Source of the DNA: Colwellia demingiae | Lineage (GTDB): Bacteria > Pseudomonadota > Gammaproteobacteria > Enterobacterales > Alteromonadaceae | Reading direction: 5' to 3' | Assembly (NCBI RefSeq): GCF_007954275.1 | Contig: NZ_VOLT01000018.1 | Span: forward strand, 1 to 45,443 | DNA: 45,443 nt | Shown here: positions 1 to 8,172 of the stretch, in pieces | How positions within the stretch are numbered: the stretch's first letter is position 1 | Layout: every line of letters begins with the position of its first letter | Position numbers and translations under genes: made by a program | Notes under the pieces: generated by a model | Seen by the model: only the letters and a program-made list of their open reading frames with translations | What the model was told of the DNA's origin: nothing | Database searches by the model: none

Positions 1-367
1 GGTAGGCTACATCGGCGTGATGAATTACATTCATGTATTGATACCAGCGGTATTGAGCTGATAATTTAACATCACCAATACTGCCGTTTACATCTAAACG
101 AAAGACGTCAAAATCAAAATCTCCACCACGATCTTTATTGTCATCATCGTAATCTTCATAGCTATACTGAAAACGTACGGCACCGCCAACTTTGATTTTA
201 GGTGTTAAATCTGTAGTGGTTTTAGTATTGGTATTAACTTCTTTTTTAAGCTCAGCAACTTGCTTCTCAAGTTGTTCTAGTCGCTCAATTTTAGTGGTTT
301 CTGTGGCCGCCCAAGCTGTTGTTGAGCTTGCTAACAATAAACCAAGTAATGGGATGGATGTTTTCAT
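1..367 (-). CDS. Outer-membrane porin, N-terminal part (cut by window edge)
   Basis: Reading the minus strand from the ATG at 367, about 122 codons are open to the window edge, so the C-terminal barrel is missing. A good ribosome-binding site (GGAG) lies 8-9 bases upstream. Residues 1-20 form a signal peptide with a likely cut after AWA. Residues ~25-43 (KIERLEQLEKQVAELKKEV) look like a short coiled coil, as in trimeric porins. After that come alternating aromatic/polar strands (VGGAVRFQYSYEDYDD, DFDVFRLDVNGSIGD) typical of a beta-barrel. I infer a porin of the phosphate-selective (OprO/OprP) type or a related family. Substrate cannot be read from this fragment. Confidence 0.75.
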   Translation of the reverse strand, partial: MKTSIPLLGLLLASSTTAWAATETTKIERLEQLEKQVAELKKEVNTNTKTTTDLTPKIKVGGAVRFQYSYEDYDDDNKDRGGDFDFDVFRLDVNGSIGDVKLSAQYRWYQYMNVIHHADVAY

Positions 368-885
368 TAGTTATTCTCCAAAAGATAATTCGCATTTGTT
401 TTTATATTTAGTTACGTTTTCATGCTGTTATTTTTTAGAACATATTCAGAGTACTTAACAGTGTTAAAACTGCTTCAATATGTTCTTGTTAACTTCGAAA
501 ATAATACTAAGGAGATATCAACTAATATTGAAGTCAATTAGCTTAATCACTCAATAAGAGAATCTTATTGCTAATGAAAATCAACAGTAAAAACACCATC
601 TAAACCATTGTTATCAAAGGTTATCTCCACATAACCGTTACATTGTAAAAATATATAAAATGATGGAAATAAATTATATTCAATTAAGAATGTCCTCTAA
701 ACTACCCATATTTCGTCCGTGAGTTATTCATATCGCGACTTTATAACGAAGCATTCTCACTGATTTTAAAAGACTCACAGTTCAGATTGTTGGGCAGGCG
801 ACTAGTGAATTAGTTAGGCTATTTAAAATACTTATCAACCAGTAATATATTTTCATTAGACTGCGATGATCCAATCATTAATACT
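368..885. other. Intergenic region upstream of the porin
   Basis: No convincing gene is visible in this AT-rich stretch. It must hold the porin promoter (minus strand). A perfect 8-bp inverted repeat CAATAAGA-gaa-TCTTATTG sits at 552-570, about 185 bp upstream of the porin start. It lacks a T-tract, so it may be an operator or simply a chance palindrome. Confidence 0.4.
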
Positions 886-1216
886 AATACCAATTCCATT
901 AAATTTATCCCCACCTCAGAGCTATGTCAGAAGAGTCATAACAAACAAGATTTTTGCTGGTATAGTCATTCTATATCTCACAAATTTGTGCAGTTATTGC
1001 TTTTCTGACAAGCTCCCAAGGGCGAGTACCTAATAAAAAAGTAAAGACTTACATGCTGTGTTATAGATTTTGATAAGGACGCTGCATGGATGCAGCTTAT
1101 TAGAGAATGCAGGAGCATATTCTCCTGAATAACCATTCTCTTCAATCAATGCCTTGCCTTGCCTTTAAACCTTTTAATTCTCGCTGAGTGGGAAATAACT
1201 TAATGGACTTGGTATA
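886..1216. repeat. Dispersed repeat with terminal inverted repeats, copy 1 (~330 bp)
   Basis: The left end (AATACCAATTCCATTAAATT) and right end (ACTTAATGGACTTGGTATA) are near-perfect inverted repeats of each other. The interior is closely related to the element at 23651-23918: shared blocks include AGCTCCCAAGGGCGAGT, CAATCAATGCCTTGCCT and TTCTCGCTGAGTG. This copy also carries an internal hairpin module (AGAGAATG-c-AGGAG ... CTCCT ... CATTCTCT, ~1105-1143) missing in part from copy 2. There is no coding capacity. It resembles a non-autonomous, MITE-like intergenic element; the transposition mechanism is inferred only from the termini. Confidence 0.8.
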
Positions 1217-1331
1217 ACTAGATTTTCCATAGGGTTCTTGATTAGAAGGTCCCTTTGGTAACCACCTTTATTACCGGATTTTTTTACCTGCATCATGCCT
1301 AACAAAAATATTTTTCCACTAAAATACCACC

Positions 1332-2057
1332 ATGCTCATTGAACCATCCTTATTAGTAGTGGCTTTAATCGCCGTCATAACAGGCTCTGCTCTTCAAAGT
1401 ATGTCAGGCTTTGGGTTAGCGGTTGTCGCTTCACCTATTTTAGTCATCATTAATCCTAATTTCCTACCTGCGCCTATACTGGCATTGGGCTGTATTTTGT
1501 CATTGTTAAACTGTATTCGTTATCGACAGCAATTACATTTTAGCAATATAAAAATAGCACTACTGGCGCGTATTCCAGGCTCTGTATTGGGGATTTTATT
1601 GTTAGCGTTATTGCCGCCAATATTCTTTGCCGTCGGTTTCTCCCTCCTTATTATGCTCTCAGTGTTACTGACTTATCGACGTGTAGATATCCACCATTGT
1701 GCGAGAAACTTAGTGTTAGCGGGATTTTTTTCAGGACTCATGGGCACCACAACGTCAGTCGGTGGTCCACCTATTGCCTTGGTTTACCAAAATAGTAAAC
1801 TCAGTACGCTAAGAGCAGAACTTGGACTATTTTTTCTTATTGGAACACTGGTATCCCTGGCTATGTTACTCGCATCAGGCAATATAAATTATGCTCAAGT
1901 GCAACTGACCTTACCTTTGATCCCCGCGTTATTTGTAGGGTTTGCATCTTCATTTTATTTGGATAAGTACTTAGGGCAGCGTTATTTAAAGCCATTAATT
2001 GCTACGCTTTCGCTGACGTCCTGTGGCATTATTTTGCTGAAAGCCTTCTTTTATTGA
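1332..2057 (+). CDS. TauE/SafE family permease (putative sulfite/organosulfonate or anion exporter)
   Basis: This 241-residue, very hydrophobic protein has about 7-8 predicted membrane segments. It carries the family hallmarks: an early GSALQSMSGFGLAVVASP block (residues ~18-35) and a second-half GLMGTTTSVGGPPIALVYQN block (~135-154), the two glycine-rich halves of TauE/SafE permeases. Members export sulfite, sulfoacetate or other small anions across the inner membrane, but substrates vary and none can be assigned here. The length fits the family (about 240-260 aa). No clear Shine-Dalgarno sequence precedes the ATG at 1332. It stands alone, between a dispersed repeat and a run of small tandem repeats, and is convergent with ridA. 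Confidence 0.8.
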   Translation: MLIEPSLLVVALIAVITGSALQSMSGFGLAVVASPILVIINPNFLPAPILALGCILSLLNCIRYRQQLHFSNIKIALLARIPGSVLGILLLALLPPIFFAVGFSLLIMLSVLLTYRRVDIHHCARNLVLAGFFSGLMGTTTSVGGPPIALVYQNSKLSTLRAELGLFFLIGTLVSLAMLLASGNINYAQVQLTLPLIPALFVGFASSFYLDKYLGQRYLKPLIATLSLTSCGIILLKAFFY

Positions 2058-2068
2058 AGCATTTACTA

Positions 2069-2166
2069 AAGGTTTTACGAAGGTTTTACGAAGGTTTCTA
2101 TAAAGGGAGGACTAAAGAATATTTTTATTAAATAAGTAACTAAATAAGTAACTAAATAAGTAACTA
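2069..2166. repeat. Two short tandem repeats
   Basis: An 11-bp unit (AAGGTTTTACG) is repeated 2.6 times at 2069-2097, and a 12-bp unit (AATAAGTAACTA) is repeated exactly three times at 2131-2166. Both lie in the non-coding gap after the TauE-like gene. They are probably replication-slippage microsatellites. Confidence 0.8.
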
Positions 2167-2350
2167 AAGGCGAATTGAATAGACTGTTTCCACAAAGGGG
2201 ATAAATAGAGTAGCAAGAAAAACAATTGAGAAACACAGAGAGCTAAGCTGATAAAAACTAAACTGCACCAAGCTGCACCTAACAGAACAGCGATATAAAA
2301 AGTTCGACACTAAGAAAAATCTTCCTTGAGTCTTGTGATTTTAATAACAA

Positions 2351-2380
2351 AAAAGCCGGCAAGTGCCGGCTTTTTATTTT
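2351..2380 (-). terminator. Intrinsic terminator for the ridA operon (bidirectional)
   Basis: The stem GCCGGC-aagt-GCCGGC (2355-2370) is flanked by A-runs on the left and T-runs on the right. It therefore works on the minus strand for ridA and could also stop plus-strand transcription from the TauE-like gene. Confidence 0.85.
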
Positions 2381-2425
2381 AATCTAAGTGCGATTCAAAA
2401 TATTAATCACACTTTTTAAAGATAC

Positions 2426-2803
2426 TTATTGTGGTACTGCCGCATAAGCAACAACTTCACACAACATTTCTTCACGTGCCAAACCGGCAACAATCATTGC
2501 GGCTCGGTTAGGATATGGTGCTTGAAAGTACTCAGCATATACTTTGTTAAACACCGGTAATTGGTCGCGCGCAGTGACATAAATAAGTACTTGCGTCACA
2601 TCGTCCATAGTCAAATTGGCAGCTTCAATAGTGTGCTTAAAGTTTTCCATTGTTTGACGTGCTTGCGCTTCAATACCACCTTCAACTACCTGCCCTTCTG
2701 CATTAATTGGGATCTGAGCTGTTGATAAAGTGTTATTAGCAATAATTGCCCATTCTAACGGTGCTTTCGAAGCAAATAGTTCTGTTTTTACTGGTGTTTT
2801 CAT
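2426..2803 (-). CDS. RidA/YjgF family protein (reactive imine/enamine deaminase-like)
   Basis: The length of 125 aa is standard for Rid proteins. These small trimeric cytosolic proteins hydrolyse reactive enamine/imine intermediates released by PLP enzymes and amino-acid oxidases. The C-terminal block NRAAMIVAGLAREEMLCEVVAYA (residues ~99-121) matches the family core. It includes the arginine that binds the carboxylate in active RidA (R100 here) and the glutamate in the CEVVA strand. It is the last gene of the minus-strand group aldehyde dehydrogenase - M19-like protein - BCCT transporter - Rid, 153 bp after the transporter, and is followed by a strong terminator. In this setting a role in clearing an imine from amine or imino-acid catabolism is likely, but the Rid subgroup cannot be fixed by eye. 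Confidence 0.85.
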   Translation of the reverse strand: MKTPVKTELFASKAPLEWAIIANNTLSTAQIPINAEGQVVEGGIEAQARQTMENFKHTIEAANLTMDDVTQVLIYVTARDQLPVFNKVYAEYFQAPYPNRAAMIVAGLAREEMLCEVVAYAAVPQ

Positions 2804-2956
2804 AATTTTACTCTGTAATTAAATTTAATCGATAACTAACGCTTTAACAATAAATAGCTTATTAGCGTAGGGAGCGTTTGTCTTCATAATGCGGGGATTA
2901 ACCATCATGATAAGCCCCCTTAAATTAAGGTACCTACCATGATTAATTAATTTGAC

Positions 2957-4516
2957 TTATAACCCTTGCTCATCAGCCATCTTGCGAGCAATTTGCGGTG
3001 CATTCCACAAGGACGGTAACAACACCAAGGACACCGGAACTGCCGTTACTACAATAAAGGATTGCAATGCCGATATACCACCTGAGCCAATAGAGATAAG
3101 CAAAGCTGCCATAATCCCCATCATTACGCCCCAGAACACACGTAAAGAACTCTGTGGAGAATCAGTTCCTGTCATTACCATAGATACTGAGAATGTCATT
3201 GAATCGCCCGTTGTCGCAACAAAGATAGTCGTTAATATCAAGAACAAGAATGATATTATCCAACCAAATGGCAATTGTTCTGTAATAGCCAGTAATGCTG
3301 CTGGTAAATTAAAACCAGTGAAAGGTTCTGAAATAACACCTGGTGTCGCTAACTCAAATGCTAAACCACTGCCACCTACAATAGTGAACCAAAAACAGGT
3401 GATAACTGGCGCAACCACTGAAATAGTTAAGATCATCTGACGGATAGTACGGCCGCGAGAGATACGCGCAACAAACATCGCCATTAACGGACCGTAACCT
3501 AAGAACCATCCCCAAAAGAACACAGTCCACCAGTCAAGCCATGCAGTATTTGCACGATAAGTCGCCATTGGAATAAAGTTATTTAGGTAAAGACCAAAAG
3601 AGTGCAAGTAACTGTCAAATATAAAAGCAGTAGGGCCAAATATTAAAATAAATGCCATTAAGAAAATTGCTAAAATAATATTGATACTACTTAAAAGTTG
3701 GATGCCTTTAGTAACACCACTCACAGCAGAAATAGTATAGATACAAATAAGACCAACTAATATGGATACTTGTGTTACGTAGGTATCAGGAATACCAAAC
3801 AGTTTTTCTAAGCCAAAGCTTACCTGTAAACCAAGGAAACCAATAGGTCCAACCGTACCTGCCACTACAGCGAGTACACAACAAGAGTCAACAATAGTAC
3901 CAAAAGCTCCTTTCATTACCTTGTCACCAAAAACAGGATAAAGCAAAGTACGAGGTTTTAACGGTAAGCCCTTTTCATAATGCAAATACATAAGCACTAC
4001 GCCAGTCAAACTACCTAGAATGGCCCAAGCTAAAAAGCCCCAATGCATAAAGCTTTGTGCTAACGCATTATAAGCCGCTTCAGTTGTGCCTGTTTCCCCA
4101 CCAAAATAAGGAGATGGGGAAGTAAAATGCGCCATTGGCTCTGCAGCAGCCCAAAAGACACCGCCACCCGCAAGTAGCGTACACATGATGATAGAAATCC
4201 ATTTAAAGGTCGACATTTCAGGCGACTTTAGTCCCCCTAACACAACGCCACCAGTTCGACTTACCGCCATAAAGATCCCAATAACAAAAGTCAGGAGCAG
4301 GAGTACTTGCCAGTAAGCGCCAAAGATTTTAGTTGATGCTGCAAAGGTTGAATTAACCCAGTTAGACACCATTTTGATATCGTACAATGCTAGGATACAA
4401 AATAGCACAAGCGCGCCACCACTGATCAAAAATACGGGTATATCTACCCCTTCTAGGAATTTGATTTTAGGCATTTTAACCTCGCTCTCTTCCGCAATAG
4501 CTTTAGAAGTATTCAT
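2957..4516 (-). CDS. BCCT family transporter (betaine/carnitine/choline type)
   Basis: This 519-aa inner-membrane protein has about 12 membrane segments. Family signatures are visible: FWAAAEP at residues ~121-127 and ARISRGRTIRQM at ~350-361 in the segment carrying the substrate-binding aromatic cage. BCCT proteins import quaternary or tertiary ammonium compounds (glycine betaine, carnitine, choline, DMSP) with Na+ or H+, or by exchange. The usual WAWW cage motif reads WGWF (~335-338), so the ligand may be unusual. I chose the start at 4516 because AGGAG lies 8-9 bases upstream; an in-frame ATG at 4540 has no such site. The long hydrophilic C-terminal osmosensing tail of BetP is absent, which favours nutrient uptake over osmoregulation. 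Its neighbours suggest a catabolic operon. Confidence 0.88.
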   Translation of the reverse strand: MNTSKAIAEESEVKMPKIKFLEGVDIPVFLISGGALVLFCILALYDIKMVSNWVNSTFAASTKIFGAYWQVLLLLTFVIGIFMAVSRTGGVVLGGLKSPEMSTFKWISIIMCTLLAGGGVFWAAAEPMAHFTSPSPYFGGETGTTEAAYNALAQSFMHWGFLAWAILGSLTGVVLMYLHYEKGLPLKPRTLLYPVFGDKVMKGAFGTIVDSCCVLAVVAGTVGPIGFLGLQVSFGLEKLFGIPDTYVTQVSILVGLICIYTISAVSGVTKGIQLLSSINIILAIFLMAFILIFGPTAFIFDSYLHSFGLYLNNFIPMATYRANTAWLDWWTVFFWGWFLGYGPLMAMFVARISRGRTIRQMILTISVVAPVITCFWFTIVGGSGLAFELATPGVISEPFTGFNLPAALLAITEQLPFGWIISFLFLILTTIFVATTGDSMTFSVSMVMTGTDSPQSSLRVFWGVMMGIMAALLISIGSGGISALQSFIVVTAVPVSLVLLPSLWNAPQIARKMADEQGL

Positions 4517-4556
4517 TATTATAGTCTCCTGATAGATCACTTATCGTTATAATTAT

Positions 4557-4599
4557 TACCCAAGCCACTTGAAGCGCATATTCAGGTGATTTAGGTATA
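4557..4599. repeat. Short palindromic intergenic repeat (~43 bp), copy A
   Basis: The left arm TACCCAAGCCACTTGAA and right arm TTCAGGTGATTTAGGTA pair imperfectly (13 of 17) around gcgcata. The same element, with the same central GCGTA/GCATA core, recurs at 32075-32120. It resembles the small palindromes common between genes in Alteromonadales. Confidence 0.65.
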
Positions 4600-4624
4600 T
4601 ACGTCACTACCTTTGTATTGATTT

Positions 4625-4691
4625 TTATACCAAGAAAACTAACTTTATTGATCGACTTCAAATGGTCAACTATTCAATCCGCTTGGTATAA
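4625..4691. repeat. Mini-element with 10-bp perfect inverted ends
   Basis: TTATACCAAG (4625-4634) and CTTGGTATAA (4682-4691) are perfect inverted repeats enclosing 47 bp. The ends are the same as the outermost bases of the dispersed repeats at 886-1216 and 23651-23918, so this may be an internally deleted member of that family. Confidence 0.6.
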
Positions 4692-4711
4692 TTCAATACA
4701 AACTAGCGCTT

Positions 4712-5701
4712 TCACACTTGTGGTTTTAACCCCTCATCGAGTAAGTTCAACCAGTTCATGCCCATGACTTTGGCGATATCTTCCGTCCTAAAGCCTCGGT
4801 TTTGTAAACCTTTTGTAATATTTGGAAAGTCACGGCTATCACGAAACCAAGATAACGGGCGAGGCCAATCAGCATTTGCTTTTGAGCCTTCTCCATAATC
4901 CATTTCCTTTGACCAACGTCCATTACGCATCCATTCAAGTACAGATAAGGGTTGTTCTTGACACAAATCTGTACCGATACCAATATGATCAATGCCCATT
5001 AAATCGGCGGTATTTGCCACCATGTCGCAAAAATCATCCAAGCTACAATCAGGGCCATTTTTAAGATGAAACGGGTAAAGGCTAAAACCTAATAACCCAC
5101 CTGATTCTCCCAATGCTTTTAGCACTGTGTCCGACTTATTGCGCTTAGCTTCATGAAAACTGTTCGGGTTAGCATGTGAGATCACAATAGGACGCTCTGA
5201 TATTTCTATCGCCTCTAACGTACTACGCTCTGCACTGTGGCTCATATCTACCACCATACCAACACGGTTCATTTCCTTGATTACTTGTTTACCAAAACGA
5301 GTAACGCCACTGTCTTCTGCTTCATAACAACCACAAGCCAATAAGCTTTGATTGTTATAAGTGAGCTGCATAATCATCAAGTTGAGTTCACGCATGATCT
5401 CAACCATTCCTATATCATCTTCAATGGGTGAACAGTTCTGCGCACCAAACATGATACCGACCTTACCTAATTGCTTGGCAAGACGAATATCCGCCGTGCT
5501 TTTCACCGGCATGATCAAATCATGATGGATCTCAAACTGGCGATTCCATTCACCTATTCGCAATAGTGTTTCTCTAATTTGTTCGTGGTAAACAACGGTG
5601 ACATGCACCATAGTTACACCACCTTCTTTAAGCTGCTGAAAAATAGCCCGGTTCCAATTTGAGTACTGCAGGCCGTCAATGACAATAAGATCGTTATGCA
5701 T
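4712..5701 (-). CDS. Peptidase M19 (membrane/renal dipeptidase)-like protein with altered metal site
   Basis: This 329-aa cytosolic TIM-barrel amidohydrolase-like protein has a recognisable M19 backbone: LTYNNQSLLACGCYE (~113-127), FGKQVIKEMNRVGMVVDMSH (~136-155), ISHANP (~175-180) and GIGTDL (241-246). H155, H176 and D245 fit conserved positions. However, the N-terminal HxD metal-binding motif is DGLQ (9-12), and the bridging glutamate region reads GAQN (86-89). Two-zinc dipeptidase chemistry is therefore doubtful. M19-like genes also occur in amine-catabolism clusters such as the Pseudomonas glycine-betaine/dimethylglycine locus. The gene begins 14 bp after the aldehyde dehydrogenase stop codon, so the two are co-transcribed. 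A hydrolase or lyase acting on a pathway intermediate is my inference. Confidence 0.75.
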   Translation of the reverse strand: MHNDLIVIDGLQYSNWNRAIFQQLKEGGVTMVHVTVVYHEQIRETLLRIGEWNRQFEIHHDLIMPVKSTADIRLAKQLGKVGIMFGAQNCSPIEDDIGMVEIMRELNLMIMQLTYNNQSLLACGCYEAEDSGVTRFGKQVIKEMNRVGMVVDMSHSAERSTLEAIEISERPIVISHANPNSFHEAKRNKSDTVLKALGESGGLLGFSLYPFHLKNGPDCSLDDFCDMVANTADLMGIDHIGIGTDLCQEQPLSVLEWMRNGRWSKEMDYGEGSKANADWPRPLSWFRDSRDFPNITKGLQNRGFRTEDIAKVMGMNWLNLLDEGLKPQV

Positions 5702-5715
5702 AATGACTACTCGAT

Positions 5716-7159
5716 TTATGAACGGATATAAGTGGTTTTTACGATAGTGTAAAATTCTTTTGCGTAGCTACCCATCTCACGTGAGCCAAAACTAGAATCT
5801 TTACGGCCACCAAAAGGTACGTGATAATCAGTACCTGCAGTTGGCAAGTTAACCATCGCACAACCTGTTTGAGCATTGCGCTTGAAGTGCGTTGCAAACT
5901 TAAGCGATTGCGTACAAATACCGCCAACTAAACCGTAATTGGTGTCGTTCAGTGTGGCTAACGCTTCGTCATAATCTTTCACTTTGATCACACAGGCGAT
6001 AGGCGCAAAAGCTTCTTCACGGTTAATCGTCATTGCATTGGTGGTTTCGGTGAATAAGGCTGGTGTTAAGTAATAACCTTCAGTTTCTTCAGTAATAACA
6101 TCACCACCACTGACTAACTTTCCGCCTTCTTTTTTGGCAATTTCAAGATAGTTAAGGTTTTGCTTCATTTGACGAGCATCGGCAACCGCGCCGATATGAA
6201 CACCTTCACGTAGAGGATGACCGACAACAAGTTGTTTCATTCTTGCAACAACCGCATCAACAAAACGATCATGAATACCTTCAGTGACAATTAAACGCGA
6301 TGAAGCGGTACATTTTTGACCCGTACCAAAGAAAGCACCGCCAACAGCACACTCAACAGCATTTTCTAGATCCGCATCATCAAGTACGATTAGCGCATTT
6401 TTACTGCCCATTTCTAATTGACATTTCACTAAGTTTGTTGCCGTTGCTATCGCAACTTTACGCCCTGTTTCTAAAGAGCCAGTGAAAGTTAGTGCGTTAA
6501 TTTTTTTAGAGTTAATTAACAAATCACCTACTTCTGCACCAGGACCCATTACCAGATTAAACGTACCTGCAGGTAAACCTTGACGTGAAATGATTTCAGT
6601 TAATGCCCAAGCGCTCGCCGGTACTTGGTTTGCTGGTTTTAAAACAACCGAATTACCAAAGGCCAATGCCGGTGCAATTTTCCAAGCGGCTGTAGCCACA
6701 GGGAAGTTCCACGGTGTGATAATGCCCACAACGCCAACAGGCTCTCTGCGGGTTTCAATTTCAATACCTGGACGAACTGAATCAGCAGTTTCACCCATTT
6801 GACGCAATACTTCAGCGGCATAATAATGGAAGAATTGTCCAGAACGATAGATTTCGCCAGCGCCTTCAGGTAACGTTTTACCTTCTTCTCGGGCTAACAA
6901 CTTACCTAATTCATCTTTACGCGCAATAAGCTCATCACCAATGGCCATCAATACTGAATAGCGTTGTTCTAAGCCACTCTCTTGCCATTCAAGTTGACCT
7001 TTAGCCGCTGCATCTAAAGCTGCTTATGCGTGTTCTTTGTTAGCTTGTGCGTAGTGACCAATAACATCACTGATGTCCGCAGGGCTGATATTAGCAAGTG
7101 AACTTGCCCCTTCAACCCATTCGCCGTTAATGTAATTACAAAAAATTGATTCAGACATA
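5716..7159 (-). pseudogene. Aldehyde dehydrogenase (alpha-ketoglutarate-semialdehyde dehydrogenase-like), disrupted 5' end
   Basis: The reading frame from 6951 down to 5716 encodes ~411 intact residues of an NAD(P)-dependent aldehyde dehydrogenase: PWNFP (79-83), FTGS (156-159), general base E180 in LEMGSKN, catalytic C214 in GQKCTAS (numbers in this remnant). The tail MVNLPTAGTDYHVPFGG resembles ketoglutarate-semialdehyde dehydrogenases. The missing ~70 N-terminal residues are still present upstream but broken. From the ATG at 7159, with a perfectly placed GGAGG, a run of seven T (minus strand) shifts frame after six codons. The correct frame (NYINGEWVEG...) then meets TAA at 7026-7024 within NKEHA-stop-AALDAA. 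Either the gene is recently inactivated, or there are sequence errors, or an internal start (6951 TTG or 6948 ATG) makes a shortened protein. It heads the operon with the M19-like and BCCT genes. Confidence 0.8.
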
Positions 7160-7248
7160 AATACCTCCATAAAATAATTGAATTTATTATAGGCAGTATG
7201 TTTTAATAATAAAAATTAATAAAAAATATCTATTGATAAGGATTCCTT

Positions 7249-8172
7249 ATGGCACTACCTGAATTTAAAATAGCTCAGTTACGTCACTTCGTCTGGGTGG
7301 CTGAATTGAAGGGGTTTCATACGGCGGCAGAAAAAGCTTGTCGAACTCAACCGGCAATATCTTTATCAATTCGAGATCTAGAAAATAAACTCAGTACGGT
7401 ATTGTTTGAAAAACGCAATGCGAAGACTTCAAATACTGAACTAACGCCTTTTGGTCAATACTTTCTACCTAAGGCAAAAGAACTTATTGCCCACCATGAC
7501 AATGTTGCTCAAGATATGGCTTTAATGAGTGAGCATAAAACAGGTCATTTGCGTCTTGCCTCAGTACCTTCTATTGCGTGTAGGATGTTACCCGAGTTAT
7601 TGTCAAAATTTATCGCTGATGTGCCAGAGCTTCATATCAGTTTTTACGATGATAACTCCGAGGCAGTTTTAAGAAAGGTTGAAAAACAACAAGTAGATAT
7701 TGGTATCGCCAGTTTGCCTCATGAACATGAGCATGCCGACATCACTTTTACCCCTATCTGGGAAGATCAACTTGGTGTAGTTTGTCGTGAGGATCATCCG
7801 TTTGCCGAAGTCACTGAACTACATTGGAAAGAGCTACGTAAACAACGATTGATCAGAAATGGTACTTCTCGCTTACTCGAAGATACTGAAGCAGAGCCTT
7901 TATTGAGCGACTCGCAATTTCTTATTTCTAATATGTTGTCATTAATCGCTATGCTTGAAGAAGGTCTTGGCATCACCACTTTACCCTGGTTTGCTTTCCC
8001 TAAAAATAATAGCAAGCTTCGCTTTATTCCACTGACAACGCCTAAAATCGTCCGTCATATTGGGATAGTTCAACTCAGAAACAAATCGTTATCCCCAGCA
8101 GCAGAAGCTTTGGCAAGCTTCATCTTGAAAAATACAAATCAAGATAAGACCAAGGATGTGGAATCTGAATAA
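7249..8172 (+). CDS. LysR-type transcriptional regulator
   Basis: The 307-aa length is standard for the family. The N-terminal winged helix-turn-helix covers residues ~8-65 (LRHFVWVAELKGFHTAAEKA, QPAISLSIRDLENKL, LFEK), followed by the linker helix and a periplasmic-binding-protein-like effector domain (~95-295). LysR regulators usually control a divergent neighbour. Here the gene starts 89 bp from the start of the aldehyde dehydrogenase and points away from it, so it very probably regulates the aldehyde dehydrogenase - M19 - BCCT - Rid operon in response to its substrate or an intermediate. AGGA lies about 10 bases before the ATG at 7249. The effector cannot be deduced. Confidence 0.9.
   Translation: MALPEFKIAQLRHFVWVAELKGFHTAAEKACRTQPAISLSIRDLENKLSTVLFEKRNAKTSNTELTPFGQYFLPKAKELIAHHDNVAQDMALMSEHKTGHLRLASVPSIACRMLPELLSKFIADVPELHISFYDDNSEAVLRKVEKQQVDIGIASLPHEHEHADITFTPIWEDQLGVVCREDHPFAEVTELHWKELRKQRLIRNGTSRLLEDTEAEPLLSDSQFLISNMLSLIAMLEEGLGITTLPWFAFPKNNSKLRFIPLTTPKIVRHIGIVQLRNKSLSPAAEALASFILKNTNQDKTKDVESE

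Noticed and set aside
192..458. Plus-strand open frame of 88 codons at the left edge
   Set aside because: It overlaps the porin start on the opposite strand, has no ribosome-binding site, and the porin signal peptide and coiled coil explain the sequence much better.
886..1216. Insertion sequence with transposase
   Set aside because: The termini look transposon-like, but no transposase frame exists inside any copy.
2131..2166. Plasmid-type iteron origin from 12-bp repeats
   Set aside because: There are only three copies, no DnaA box cluster and no replication initiator gene nearby; slippage is simpler.
2952..3440. 162-codon plus-strand frame inside the BCCT gene
   Set aside because: It is antisense to a clearly conserved transporter and its product has no recognisable features.
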